Shown in pieces: positions 48,476 to 57,426 of a stretch of 64,000 bases of DNA. This DNA comes from Shewanella gaetbuli (GTDB taxonomy: Bacteria; Pseudomonadota; Gammaproteobacteria; Enterobacterales; Shewanellaceae). How positions within the stretch are numbered: position 1 is the stretch's first letter; every line of letters begins with the position of its first letter. Under the pieces are notes generated by a model. The model searched no databases. It worked only from the letters and a program-made list of their open reading frames with translations, and was not told the DNA's origin. The stretch covers positions 165,482-229,481 of the forward strand of contig NZ_JAKIKP010000006.1 in NCBI RefSeq assembly GCF_023284065.1. Reading direction: 5' to 3'. The translations under genes and the position numbers were made by a program.

Positions 48476-48889
48476 TTAGTACTCAGCTTTAGGTACCACA
48501 GTTTGACCAATAGGGGTTAAACTTAATAGGGCTAGTTTTAAATGTTGAATACCAAATGGAATACCAATAATACTGATAAAACAAGCCAGTGCATGCGTTA
48601 AGTGACCAATGGCTAGCCAAATGCCGAAAAACACAAACCAAACAATATTACCGATCATACCAGCAGAGCCTGTACCGATATCTTCGTAGCCTTTAATTTG
48701 TTTTCGACTGACACTTTCTTGACCAAAAGGCCAGAAAGCCATTTCTCCAATGACGAAACAAGCACGACCAAATGGAATCCCAATAATTGATATAAAGCAC
48801 AAAATACCTGCAAGCCACCAAGCTAGACCCATTACGAATCCACCGAGTACAAACCAGGCGATATTAAAAATTAATCTCAAAATAGTCAT
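48476..48889 (-). CDS. yccF: YccF domain membrane protein
   Basis: About 137 residues, two repeats of the YccF domain (each with GIPFGRACF or GIPFGIQHLKL) and four hydrophobic stretches. Inner-membrane protein, function unknown. The frame opens ten residues earlier at 48919; the ATG at 48889 gives the usual MTILRL N-terminus. The ribosome-binding site is poorly placed at either start. Confidence 0.85.
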   Translation of the reverse strand: MTILRLIFNIAWFVLGGFVMGLAWWLAGILCFISIIGIPFGRACFVIGEMAFWPFGQESVSRKQIKGYEDIGTGSAGMIGNIVWFVFFGIWLAIGHLTHALACFISIIGIPFGIQHLKLALLSLTPIGQTVVPKAEY

Positions 48890-49124
48890 ATTGTTGATAT
48901 TACCTTTTTTACGTTGCATATATGATGTTGTTTAGTATTAATAAGCTAAATTTGTGCCAGTTTTTAATTTTCAATTAAAACATGGGTTTAGCCTTTCTGC
49001 CTGTTGGTATAACTCATTGATTTAACGGTTTTGACTAACAAATAAGTAAAACTGACCAAAATTGGTTAAAATAAAGGTCGCTCATCATTATTATGTCACT
49101 GCATTCAGGCGCTTAGGTCATTAT

Positions 49125-50123
49125 ATGTTCACTAATAGTCCAACCCAATCAATTACATTGTGGGATAAGCAAATTTTCGTTAAACGAGATGATTTGTTAG
49201 ATACCCACTTCAGTGGTAATAAAGCGCGAAAATTTTATCATTTTTTAGTCAATGATTTTCCTCATATAAAATACATTGTGGGTTCAGGCTCCGCTCAGGC
49301 CAACTCGCTGTATTCATTATCAGTTTTGGCCAAAATGAATGGCTGGCAGCTTGATTATTATGTCAGCCACATTAGTGAACAGGTTAAATCTCAATATACA
49401 TCCTCAACTGCCTCTCAAACTAATTATGCAAAGTCGCTTGAAAATGGTGCCAATGTGCTAGCTATTGATTGGCAACGACAACAATTTAGTGACTGTGAGC
49501 ATTTAGATGATGCTATTGAAGTTTTAAAGCCACAGTATATTGAACGATATGGCGATAAGGTGTTGTTTGTGCCAGAAGGTGGCCGTTGTGAGTTTGCTAA
49601 AACTGGCTTGAAACAGCTCGCTGCAGAGGTGCTTGAATGGAGTAAAGCAACAAAGCAGAATGATGTGGTGGTATTTTTGCCTTCGGGAACAGGCACAACA
49701 GCGGTATATTTAAATCAACAACTGGCTTTGCTTAACGCTTCAAACGATATTAAGGTTCAAGTTGCTACCTGCTGTACAGTGGGAGATGAAAGTTACTTAA
49801 CTGCCCAATTTAGTCAGTTAGTGGACGATGTTCACCTACACCCAATTATTTTGAATGACGGCAAAAAGTATCACTTTGGTAAGTTGTATTTACCGCTTTA
49901 TCAGCTTTGGCAGGAAGTGCAGCAATCTACTGGAGTAGAATTTGATTTGTTGTATGACCCAATAGGATTATCAGTATTAAAACACCATCTGAATAATCCG
50001 ATTTTTGCTGATAAAACTGTGCTGTATTTGCATCAAGGCGGCTTGATCGGCAACCATAGTATGTTGAAACGTTATCAGCGAAAGTTAGCTAAAACTAATG
50101 TGAGAAAAGTAGAACGAGGGTAA
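49125..50123 (+). CDS. PLP-dependent ACC-deaminase/D-cysteine desulfhydrase family enzyme
   Basis: A fold-type II PLP enzyme of about 332 residues. DLLDTHFSGNKARKFYHFL includes the PLP-binding Lys (in NKARK) and VFLPSGTGTTAVYLN the phosphate-binding loop. The exact reaction, ACC deamination or D-cysteine cleavage, cannot be told. The open frame starts at 49062 with a TTG; the ATG at 49125 has AGG seven bases upstream and begins at the family N-terminus. Alone on the plus strand. Confidence 0.88.
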   Translation: MFTNSPTQSITLWDKQIFVKRDDLLDTHFSGNKARKFYHFLVNDFPHIKYIVGSGSAQANSLYSLSVLAKMNGWQLDYYVSHISEQVKSQYTSSTASQTNYAKSLENGANVLAIDWQRQQFSDCEHLDDAIEVLKPQYIERYGDKVLFVPEGGRCEFAKTGLKQLAAEVLEWSKATKQNDVVVFLPSGTGTTAVYLNQQLALLNASNDIKVQVATCCTVGDESYLTAQFSQLVDDVHLHPIILNDGKKYHFGKLYLPLYQLWQEVQQSTGVEFDLLYDPIGLSVLKHHLNNPIFADKTVLYLHQGGLIGNHSMLKRYQRKLAKTNVRKVERG

Positions 50124-50242
50124 TATAGGTTGTTGGTCAATTTGCTCTGTTTTAATAAACATTCGGTAATTGAGAGGAGAATACCGTTAGCCAAGCTTAT
50201 TAAATAACAGAGCAAATGAAACACGTAAAACGTGTGAGAGTA

Positions 50243-50416
50243 TTACTTATTCGAACTAATAAGCCATTTCATAAAGTTTAAGGCTTCAGTACGTTTAGTA
50301 AAAGTGGTTTTGTTTTTACCTTGTGAATCAGTAAAAGCAATTGAATTTTTGTTTGACGAAATTGAATTAACTGGAAAATTAACTGTAATTTCATGTCCGT
50401 TAGCATGGTATGACAT
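50243..50416 (-). CDS. small hypothetical protein, 57 residues
   Basis: A short gene below the usual length cut-off. The ATG at 50416 has a strong AAGGAG seven bases upstream (an ATG six bases earlier is too close to that site). Sequence begins MSYHANGHEITVNFPV and ends NFMKWLISSNK, with Asn, Ser and Thr-rich composition and no Cys. No known family. Good ribosome-binding site and clean stop make it likely to be real, but no homologue is known to me. Confidence 0.65.
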   Translation of the reverse strand: MSYHANGHEITVNFPVNSISSNKNSIAFTDSQGKNKTTFTKRTEALNFMKWLISSNK

Positions 50417-50956
50417 TATCATACTCCTTCTTATCTATGTTCACCCTTGGGTGATAAAAGTTTACCAATAAAATTTCCTTAACATTTTTAGTGTTGCGAA
50501 AGATTTAATTTTCTTCAGTAAAATACCTTATCAATCTTACACTAATCAAGTGTTTTAAAAGAGAAAAATGAGGTTTTAATCATGTTTTTTGATTAATTTT
50601 TTTTAACCTATTTCTATCACGAAATAATTAATAGTTATTTCGCTAAAACACTTGGTAGTTAGTTGACCACAGGTTTATGACACGTCGATTACAATGCAAC
50701 AATTTATGCGTATGAGATAAATACCATAAAGCATTGAGACGAATTGGTTTACAAAGGAAGTTGAGCAGACGTACAGCAGACTTTCGTAAGGTAAACAAAT
50801 AAACAAGGTATAAAACTTGTAGGGAAATTAGCATTAAATAAGGATGTTAGCAAGAGATATTAACAAATCTCTTACTGACATCACGATATTATTGACAAGT
50901 CGTTCAAAACAGCAAGCTTTGTCAGCATTTTAGCGCGACAAAGCTGTGCTCAATTA
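50417..50956. other. intergenic region downstream of the chrR gene
   Basis: 540 bases with no gene I can support. It holds the promoter and ribosome-binding site of the 57-residue gene at its left end and the end of the sigma/ChrR unit at its right. A 63-residue minus-strand frame at 50643-50834 lacks a ribosome-binding site and resembles no known protein. Confidence 0.5.
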
Positions 50957-51628
50957 TCAGTAAATCAGCTCGCCGATTGGGTTTAACAATTTACTGAACC
51001 CTTTTGTAAAATACAACGGTGCGTCCACGATGGTATAACAAAGGCAACCATCTATTGTTTTAGGCGAGTGCTGATGATTTTCATCAAGCAATATAAAATC
51101 GCCAGGTTGGTAGGAGTTAAATTCGTCAAAAAATTCGCCGGCGAGCAACAACGTGAGCTCTGTCCCTTTATGAGTATGCTCGGGTATTTCTCCATTGGCT
51201 GCAATATGCAATAAACTTGCCCTGGCTTTATCTTCACCGGTATCAAGCCTCAATCGACTAACTTTACCTATGCCTTGCCAAGGGTGATTGACTTGTTGCC
51301 TTAGTGCTCTAGGGATTTTGAAAGTATCCCCTTTAATGGTGACATGGTCGACTCCATCAGGTTCAGCGCGACCATGATAGTTATCAAGATCATCCAACGT
51401 GGTAGACATTAGTTGTTCAAGCATATCTGACATGTCGGTATCAATTTCAGCGGTACTGTTAGTGATTTGAAAAGCTTCATCACTAGCCGCATCATTCAAC
51501 TGGTTTAAATTTTGTTGGCAGATAGAACACAGTTCAGCGTGAGCAGAAATCGCAATTGACATAGATAAAGGCAATTCACCCGCAATATGGAGAGCTAATA
51601 ATTGCTCATTTGGATGGTAATTAATCAT
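50957..51628 (-). CDS. chrR: ChrR-type zinc-binding anti-sigma factor
   Basis: Anti-sigma factor for the ECF sigma factor directly upstream. The N-terminal zinc motif has His5, His30, Cys34 and Cys37 (HAELCSIC), matching the His6/His31/Cys35/Cys38 pattern of Rhodobacter ChrR. The C-terminal cupin has EHTHKGTE and a later His, as needed for singlet-oxygen-type signalling. 223 residues. The genes overlap by 8 bases, so translation is coupled. Signal unknown in this organism. Confidence 0.92.
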   Translation of the reverse strand: MINYHPNEQLLALHIAGELPLSMSIAISAHAELCSICQQNLNQLNDAASDEAFQITNSTAEIDTDMSDMLEQLMSTTLDDLDNYHGRAEPDGVDHVTIKGDTFKIPRALRQQVNHPWQGIGKVSRLRLDTGEDKARASLLHIAANGEIPEHTHKGTELTLLLAGEFFDEFNSYQPGDFILLDENHQHSPKTIDGCLCYTIVDAPLYFTKGFSKLLNPIGELIY

Positions 51629-52271
51629 AATGCTTCTCCATAAAACCTTTTAACTTCTCTAAACCTAAACGTAACCTTGACTTGACCGTACCAATAGGAA
51701 TGTTGAGTTTGTCGGCCAGTTCTTGCTGTGTCATTTCTTGCATGTAAATGCCCTGAACTATCTGACGTTGCAGAGGCGGTAGGTCGTTTACATGTTGGAG
51801 TAATGTACCTGTTAGCTTGAAATCATCTTCGTTGTTTTCAGCGTCATCAGAATCAAAAAGTGGCCAAATATCATCACCAAAGGCGTCTTCTTTGTTGTGC
51901 TGAACCTTGCGCAGCATGTCAAAACATTGGTTACGCATTATGGTAAAAACCCATGTACTAACTGCAGCTTTATCAGGATTATACAAATGTGCTTTGGTCC
52001 ACACTCTGGTCATTGTTTCTTGCACAAGATCCATTGCGAGACCTTGCTGATGTAATCTTTGATTACCGAATGAATTTATTTTGGCTCCAAAATGGTTAAA
52101 TAATTTTGCAAAAGAAGCCTTACATCGGCTATTGGCGACGTTAATCATCAATTCAGATAATTGTTCTGGGCCGAGTTCATTTTTATTTGACACTTTAATC
52201 GCACCGTTACGTTTGACGTTCATTGTTCTATCATAACGATTTTGTGCTGTTTGTGGCTGAATATTTTCCAT
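51621..52271 (-). CDS. ECF sigma factor of the RpoE/ChrR group
   Basis: A sigma-70 family ECF factor with region 2 at about residues 50-105 (AMDLVQETMTRVW, VSTWVFTIMRNQCFDML) and region 4 near the end (LADKLNIPIGTVKSRLRLGLEKL, quoted in part). It is paired with ChrR. The longest frame starts at 52325, but a TGATCC...CGTAAT promoter lies inside that extension, so the real start must be downstream; I place it at the ATG at 52271, with 52286 and 52223 as alternatives. The usual length near 190-220 residues agrees. Confidence 0.9.
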   Translation of the reverse strand: MENIQPQTAQNRYDRTMNVKRNGAIKVSNKNELGPEQLSELMINVANSRCKASFAKLFNHFGAKINSFGNQRLHQQGLAMDLVQETMTRVWTKAHLYNPDKAAVSTWVFTIMRNQCFDMLRKVQHNKEDAFGDDIWPLFDSDDAENNEDDFKLTGTLLQHVNDLPPLQRQIVQGIYMQEMTQQELADKLNIPIGTVKSRLRLGLEKLKGFMEKHYD

Positions 52272-52304
52272 CAAATTCACTCGCATGTTGCTGACATAAC
52301 TTTC

Positions 52305-52332
52305 ATTACGCAGATACTGAGCCACTGGATCA
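52305..52332 (-). promoter_or_regulatory. candidate ECF/ChrR-type promoter of the sigma gene
   Basis: Minus strand TGATCC (52332-52327) and CGTAAT (52310-52305) are 16 bases apart, the pattern reported for RpoE-ChrR promoters. Transcription would begin about 7 bases on, near 52298, just ahead of the sigma start. Suggests autoregulation. Confidence 0.55.
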
Positions 52333-52348
52333 TATTTACTGTATTTTT

Positions 52349-52924
52349 TTATTCATTAATGATGTTTGTTAAAAAGTCTTGGGCAGCTTTATGGTCATGG
52401 CTATTTATAAAAGGATATTTTTCACTGCAACTGACAGGAATAATTTCTAACCAGCGTTGACAAACCCAAGCCATGTCGTTGAAGTCTTCAGCTTTATACC
52501 TTGCCAAATGCTGAGGGTATTGTTGCAGCAGGTTTTTGAGCATCTGACTTAACTTACCGTTTTCAATATTGATGTCCGGCTGTTTATCAGTGATTAATGA
52601 CTTAGGCCAGTCAGGTATTAAGTTCACTTCTGCCCGTTTTAATCCATCACTTTCAACACTCATGTCTTCTATAACAAATTTTTGCTCGCCACGAATAGTA
52701 ATGCCTAATAAGCCGTCATCTAAGGTTTCAAAATCGATAATGTGGCACAGCGTTCCGGTAGGGTAAATTTGCTTTTTAGATTCGTCAAACATACATAATC
52801 CAAAGCCACTGCCGGTTTTTAATGTTTCAGTGACAAGCCGTTTGTATCTTGCTTCAAATATGCGCAGTTGGCTGTATCCTGAGGGCAAAATACATATCGG
52901 TAATGGAAAAATTGGAATATTCAT
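52349..52924 (-). CDS. LON substrate-binding-domain protein
   Basis: A 191-residue protein consisting of only the N-terminal LON substrate-binding domain (IPIFPLPICILPSGYSQLRIFEARYKRLV opening, quoted in part), without the AAA+ or protease parts. Such proteins are common and their role unclear. It is the gene just upstream of the sigma gene and downstream of the lipocalin, so it may belong to the stress locus. Confidence 0.87.
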   Translation of the reverse strand: MNIPIFPLPICILPSGYSQLRIFEARYKRLVTETLKTGSGFGLCMFDESKKQIYPTGTLCHIIDFETLDDGLLGITIRGEQKFVIEDMSVESDGLKRAEVNLIPDWPKSLITDKQPDINIENGKLSQMLKNLLQQYPQHLARYKAEDFNDMAWVCQRWLEIIPVSCSEKYPFINSHDHKAAQDFLTNIINE

Positions 52925-52987
52925 ATATAACCTTATGCTTTTGAATTTTAATAATAATGTTTACGAAGTAAAGGGGCGAAAGGTTCA

Positions 52988-53524
52988 TTATTGTTCAACC
53001 CAGATAATTGAATCGGCAGAAATGCCGAGCGTTTCCATCTTGGAAATAAAACGTTGTTGAGTCGCGGCATCAATGTGTTTATTGCGTGATAATATCCAAG
53101 CATATGTATTATCTGGACCTATGACTAAAGCGTCAGAGTAATGGCCATCGGGTTGAATAATCAGGTCGTGTATTTGATAAGCACCATAAAACGGACCAAA
53201 AAAAGAGACTTTTAACAAACCTTTATTCGATTCTTCAATGAAGTAGGCTTTTCCTTCTGCTTGATCCCATTGATTTGATTGCGTGTCGAATCCCTTGTTG
53301 ATAACAGAGATTTTTCCAGAGGGTTTATCTAGTTGGTAATTGGCGGTGACTTTATTCATATTTCGTTCGAATGAATGATCAAGTCTGGCTATTTCATACC
53401 ATGTGCCTAAGTATTTGTTGACGTCAAAATTGCTAACCACAGAAACCTTTTCATCAATAACAGTACAGCCAGTTAACAAACCCATTAATAAAATAGCCCT
53501 TATGAAAATAAAAGTTGCTTGCAT
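52988..53524 (-). CDS. blc: outer-membrane lipocalin Blc
   Basis: A 178-residue lipoprotein: signal and lipobox (LTGCTV, Cys20), then the lipocalin GTWYEIARLDHSFERN motif with Trp and DNTYAWILSR. In bacteria such lipocalins bind lipids at the outer membrane and are induced by membrane stress. It stands 63 bases upstream of the LON-domain gene, a possible small operon. Closely matches Blc proteins in length. Confidence 0.93.
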   Translation of the reverse strand: MQATFIFIRAILLMGLLTGCTVIDEKVSVVSNFDVNKYLGTWYEIARLDHSFERNMNKVTANYQLDKPSGKISVINKGFDTQSNQWDQAEGKAYFIEESNKGLLKVSFFGPFYGAYQIHDLIIQPDGHYSDALVIGPDNTYAWILSRNKHIDAATQQRFISKMETLGISADSIIWVEQ

Positions 53525-53837
53525 GAATTACCCTCTTAAATATTGTTAGTAACTAAAGCAATGTACCCAAAGGCAGAAGATGGCTTTATTTCAGTGTAAT
53601 GGTGTATACGTAAATATAACGATATTAGATCGAAAAATTAGCTCTAAATTTTGGCGTTAGCCCAGTTGTTCTAAGCATTGTGTTGTTGCTTTACAAGTGA
53701 TTACTGGATAGTAATCAAATATTAAATCTAGTCAAAATTGATCTGATTTATACTACAATGACAATAAACAGCATGATGAGGTTTGATAGAGTTCGACTTT
53801 AGTGAAGCTAAACGGCACAAGATTGGTGAGAAATGAT
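53525..53837. other. intergenic region between blc and cheV
   Basis: About 310 bases containing the divergent promoters of the lipocalin and cheV. No motif was identified beyond the ribosome-binding sites. Nothing else is seen. Confidence 0.4.
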
Positions 53838-54779
53838 ATGAAAAAAATGTTGGATACTGTTGATCAACGAACAAACTTAGTCGGCGAGAATCGACTTGAG
53901 CTACTTCTTTTTCGTATTAATTCAACCCAGTTATTTGCCATTAATGTGTTCAAAGTAAAAGAAGTCGTTAAAATACCGTCATTAATCAGTGTGCCAGGGA
54001 GTAATGGCAATATTGCCGGAGTGGCGAATATTCGTGGCATGTCTATTCCTGTTATCAACCTCAGAGAAGCCATAGGTTTTTCGCCCATGCCAATAACTCC
54101 AGACTGTAATCTCATTATTACCGAATATAACCGCAGTGTTCAGGGGTTTTTGGTGGGGAAGGTCGAGCATATCGTTAATATGACGTGGCAAGATATTATG
54201 CCTCCGCCAAAAACTGCTGGTAAACACAATTATCTCACCGCTATTACTCGTTTAGAATATCAGGGCAATATGCACTTGGTGTCTATTATTGATGTCGAGA
54301 AAGTGCTTGCTGAAATTATTGATTATGATATTCGTTTATCAGCAGGCATTTTAGACGAAAGCTTAAGCGGTAAATTATCTGGCAGAAAAATTTTGGTGGT
54401 TGATGATTCCAGCACTGCAAGAAAACAAGTAAAGGAAACACTCGCTCAACTAGGTATAGAAATTATTGAAGCAACAGATGGCTTGCAAGCGTTGAATTTA
54501 TTGAAAAAATGGACAAGTGAAGGCAAGAATGTTTCATCAGATTTACTAATGATGATAACAGATGCCGAAATGCCTGAAATGGATGGCTATAAACTGACGG
54601 CTGAAGTGCGCTCAGATCCTCAAATGGCAGAGTTATATATCACCTTAAATACTTCTTTAAGTGGAAATTTCAATCATGCGATGGTTGAAAAAGTCGGCTG
54701 TGATGCGTTTATTTCTAAATTCCAGCCTGATCTACTCGTGACAGAAGTTCAAAATAGATTAAGAGATATTTTGAATTAA
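53838..54779 (+). CDS. cheV: chemotaxis coupling protein CheV
   Basis: A CheW-like domain (about residues 25-160: FRINSTQLFAINVFKVKEVV, VANIRGMSIPVINL) fused to a receiver domain (residues 190-312: ILVVDDSSTARKQV, MITDAEMPEMDG with the phosphoacceptor Asp, and the Lys in FISKFQP). CheV links chemoreceptors to CheA. The ATG at 53838 follows GGTGAG by seven bases; the longer frame from 53802 is not favoured. Other chemotaxis genes are not adjacent. Confidence 0.94.
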   Translation: MKKMLDTVDQRTNLVGENRLELLLFRINSTQLFAINVFKVKEVVKIPSLISVPGSNGNIAGVANIRGMSIPVINLREAIGFSPMPITPDCNLIITEYNRSVQGFLVGKVEHIVNMTWQDIMPPPKTAGKHNYLTAITRLEYQGNMHLVSIIDVEKVLAEIIDYDIRLSAGILDESLSGKLSGRKILVVDDSSTARKQVKETLAQLGIEIIEATDGLQALNLLKKWTSEGKNVSSDLLMMITDAEMPEMDGYKLTAEVRSDPQMAELYITLNTSLSGNFNHAMVEKVGCDAFISKFQPDLLVTEVQNRLRDILN

Positions 54780-54808
54780 TACTGTTAAATTTGCTGCATA
54801 AATTGTTG

Positions 54809-55477
54809 CTACTGGTCAAGATCTTCCATCAGTTCAGCCAATATTTTCTGTTGCATAGTTTTCGTTACGCCGTTATTTAATCGTGCTAACTTTATTGCGT
54901 GGCCAAAATTATCTTTACCAAGAAGGGTCACAAGTTGGGTGAGGAACCCGTTATCTAAAGCCATGGCATCACTATAGTGTTTTATCGCTTGGGTTAAATG
55001 GGTAAATTGCAGACCATCGAACTCAAAATCTAAACTAGCTTTACCAAACTGAAAAGGATCGTTTTCTAGCACTACGCCATCAATACTTAATGGCCAGCCT
55101 TTGGCGTTCATCCGTTGCTTGGCTATTTGATACATCATCCAAGCACTTTTTTTAAATCCGCCAAATATTTTACAGTCAAACTCTGATTCTTGTAATTCTT
55201 GTTCTGTCCAATTAACTCCGATAGCTAAGTCTTTTTGGTAGCGCGCCATTAGCTGATCTTTGACGGCTTCTCTGCAGTCCCAAATAGACGTCAGTAGTTG
55301 CTGCTTGGCAATTTTCAAACATTCACTACATGCAGGTACACTCAATGAAGGGTGGGGAGTGTGAGGCATACGCCAATAGGATAAGTGTAGATTACAAGGC
55401 TCTTCACAAAACCAGCACAGATGGCGTTTATCAAATGGAATATCAACTAAAGTGGGGGGCTGATTAGCTTCAGGCAT
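54809..55477 (-). CDS. hypothetical protein with two CxxC pairs
   Basis: A 222-residue protein with CWFCEEPC and CSECLK, two CxxC pairs about 25 residues apart, suggesting a zinc ribbon near the N-terminus. The rest is helical. It resembles conserved gammaproteobacterial proteins of unknown function. ATG start; no strong ribosome-binding site. Next to the DUF2750 gene on the same strand. Confidence 0.78.
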   Translation of the reverse strand: MPEANQPPTLVDIPFDKRHLCWFCEEPCNLHLSYWRMPHTPHPSLSVPACSECLKIAKQQLLTSIWDCREAVKDQLMARYQKDLAIGVNWTEQELQESEFDCKIFGGFKKSAWMMYQIAKQRMNAKGWPLSIDGVVLENDPFQFGKASLDFEFDGLQFTHLTQAIKHYSDAMALDNGFLTQLVTLLGKDNFGHAIKLARLNNGVTKTMQQKILAELMEDLDQ

Positions 55478-55565
55478 GAGGTAATATCATTAAGTTAGCT
55501 ATATAAAAATGCGCCGAATAGTCATTCAGCGCATGGGATACTTAGCGCGATAATCTGAAGCTAAA

Positions 55566-55925
55566 TTATTCTTTTTCAATATCTACGAGGCTTTTTGCCA
55601 GTACGATAGGGTCGACTTCTAAACACTCTTCATCGTTTTCCCAATCGATGCCGACTAATACACCGTCATCGTTTAAATCGCCAACCCAGTATTCTAAAAA
55701 GTCCACTAACGTAATGCTTACCGCTTGATAATCAGCCCATTCATCAGTGCAGTGCTTTTGGGCTGCCGCTTCAGTAGACCATAATGGCATGACATCAGTT
55801 TCTTCATATTCCGATGAATCGCAAACAACCCAGCCTTCGCCGGTTTCGTCTTGAAGTCCCCAAACAACTTGGTGTTCTTTTACACTTTCAATGAAACTTG
55901 ATAAAGCAGGATTTTGTTCGGTCAT
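55566..55925 (-). CDS. DUF2750 domain-containing protein
   Basis: A 119-residue acidic protein of the DUF2750 family, with WGLQDETGEGWVVCDSSEYEETDVMPLWST and DEWADYQAVSITLVDFLEYW, quoted in part. Function unknown. The ATG at 55925 has GAGAA seven bases upstream; the frame extends to a TTG at 55937. Upstream of the zinc-ribbon gene, with an 88-base gap. Confidence 0.88.
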   Translation of the reverse strand: MTEQNPALSSFIESVKEHQVVWGLQDETGEGWVVCDSSEYEETDVMPLWSTEAAAQKHCTDEWADYQAVSITLVDFLEYWVGDLNDDGVLVGIDWENDEECLEVDPIVLAKSLVDIEKE

Positions 55926-56136
55926 GATCATTCTCAATAATTAGGTTTAAAATCTAATTCATTATACTGCATAGCAACATTTGCTCAAGTTGCTATTTGT
56001 TAAACATTAATTAACCATTAAACTCGTTGGTTTTTCCACCGAACTCGCTTATTTCAAACTAAGTTACTCTTGTGCTACAGCGTGGTTTAAGTCACGATGT
56101 GGCTATCAACTTATTTGTCGTAGATTGGGTGTTTTG

Positions 56137-57351
56137 ATGTTAAATGGTAAGTTTTTTTCTGTCCCAGTAATTTTAATGAGTGGCTGCTTTTCTTTTAGTG
56201 TTTTTGCCAATGACACATTTGACACATGTGTGGTCGATTTACAGCAAAAAGCCAAACAACATGGCATTTCACAACAGACTATTGATAACACTGTAGCAAA
56301 TTTACAATTTGTCCCTAGAGTAATAGAGCTTGATCAACAACAACCTGAATTTACCACTACATTCAAAAATTATTACGACAAAAGAGTCACAGATTGGCGC
56401 ATCAATGAGGGCCGAAAACTGTACGCTGAACACCGAAAGTTATTAAATAAATTGACTCAACAGTACGGCGTTCCGGGTCAGTATATTATTGCTTTCTGGG
56501 GGCTAGAGACTAATTACGGTAATTACAAAGGTAAAATGTCGGTATTAAATTCACTGGCAACTTTAGCTTGCGATCCTAGACGAAGTGATTATTTTACCCA
56601 AGAGTTAATGCAGGCGTTAACTTTGAAAGAACGTTACCAGTTTAGTGACGACAAAATGGTCGGCTCTTGGGCTGGTGCGATGGGGCATACTCAGTTTATG
56701 CCGACAAACTATCTAAAGTATGCGGTTGATGGAGATGGTGATGGCAAAGCGGATTTATGGAACAGTACTGCAGATGCATTAACTTCAGCGGCCTACTTTT
56801 TACAGCAATTAGGCTGGCAACCCACAGAGCGTTGGGGAAGGGAAGTGACCATTCCTAGCAATTATGATTATGCTTATTTAGGGGGCAAACATAAAAAATC
56901 ACTCACCGAATGGGCACAACTGGGCATTAAACAAGTTAATGGTCAGCCTTTGTCGACTCCAGATATGACCGCATCTTTATATGCTCCAGCAGGGCACACT
57001 GGTCCCGCTTTTCTTGGTTATGAAAATTTTAATGTCATCATGCGTTGGAATCGGTCAGAGTTCTATGCTATCTCAGTGGGTAAGTTAGCAGACCAAATAG
57101 TTGGCGGCACGGGGATTGTAAAACCGTTACCGAGTCATGCTCGTTTAAGCCGTGAAATGATCAAGACCTTACAACAAAAACTCACACAAGCAGGTTTTGA
57201 TGTGGGCAAACCGGATGGGGTGCTAGGCTCAAAAACGGTTGCAGGTCTGCAAGAGTACCAGCGTCAACAAGGGCTAATTGCCGATGGTTATCCAGATAAA
57301 GTCACGTTTGATAAATTAGCAATTGACCTAAACAAATTGCCGACACAATAA
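56137..57351 (+). CDS. lytic murein transglycosylase (MltB family) with peptidoglycan-binding domain
   Basis: Cleaves peptidoglycan glycan strands, 404 residues with a signal peptide (about 1-24). Catalytic Glu lies in FWGLETNYG (about residue 128), followed by GAMGHTQFMPTNYLKYAVDGDGDG. A C-terminal PG_binding_1 domain is seen (LQQKLTQAGFDVGKPDGVLGSKTV, quoted in part). No lipobox, so soluble periplasmic. ATG at 56137 preferred over a TTG at 56125; ribosome-binding site weak. Confidence 0.92.
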   Translation: MLNGKFFSVPVILMSGCFSFSVFANDTFDTCVVDLQQKAKQHGISQQTIDNTVANLQFVPRVIELDQQQPEFTTTFKNYYDKRVTDWRINEGRKLYAEHRKLLNKLTQQYGVPGQYIIAFWGLETNYGNYKGKMSVLNSLATLACDPRRSDYFTQELMQALTLKERYQFSDDKMVGSWAGAMGHTQFMPTNYLKYAVDGDGDGKADLWNSTADALTSAAYFLQQLGWQPTERWGREVTIPSNYDYAYLGGKHKKSLTEWAQLGIKQVNGQPLSTPDMTASLYAPAGHTGPAFLGYENFNVIMRWNRSEFYAISVGKLADQIVGGTGIVKPLPSHARLSREMIKTLQQKLTQAGFDVGKPDGVLGSKTVAGLQEYQRQQGLIADGYPDKVTFDKLAIDLNKLPTQ

Positions 57352-57426
57352 GCATTTGTTAAGCTCTTGCGACTTTTTATAGCTGATGATCCATTTTTAT
57401 CGGCACAAATTATTTAAGGAATTAAA

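Noticed and set aside
50643..50834. 63-residue minus-strand frame
   Set aside because: No ribosome-binding site and no recognised similarity; kept only as part of the gap note.
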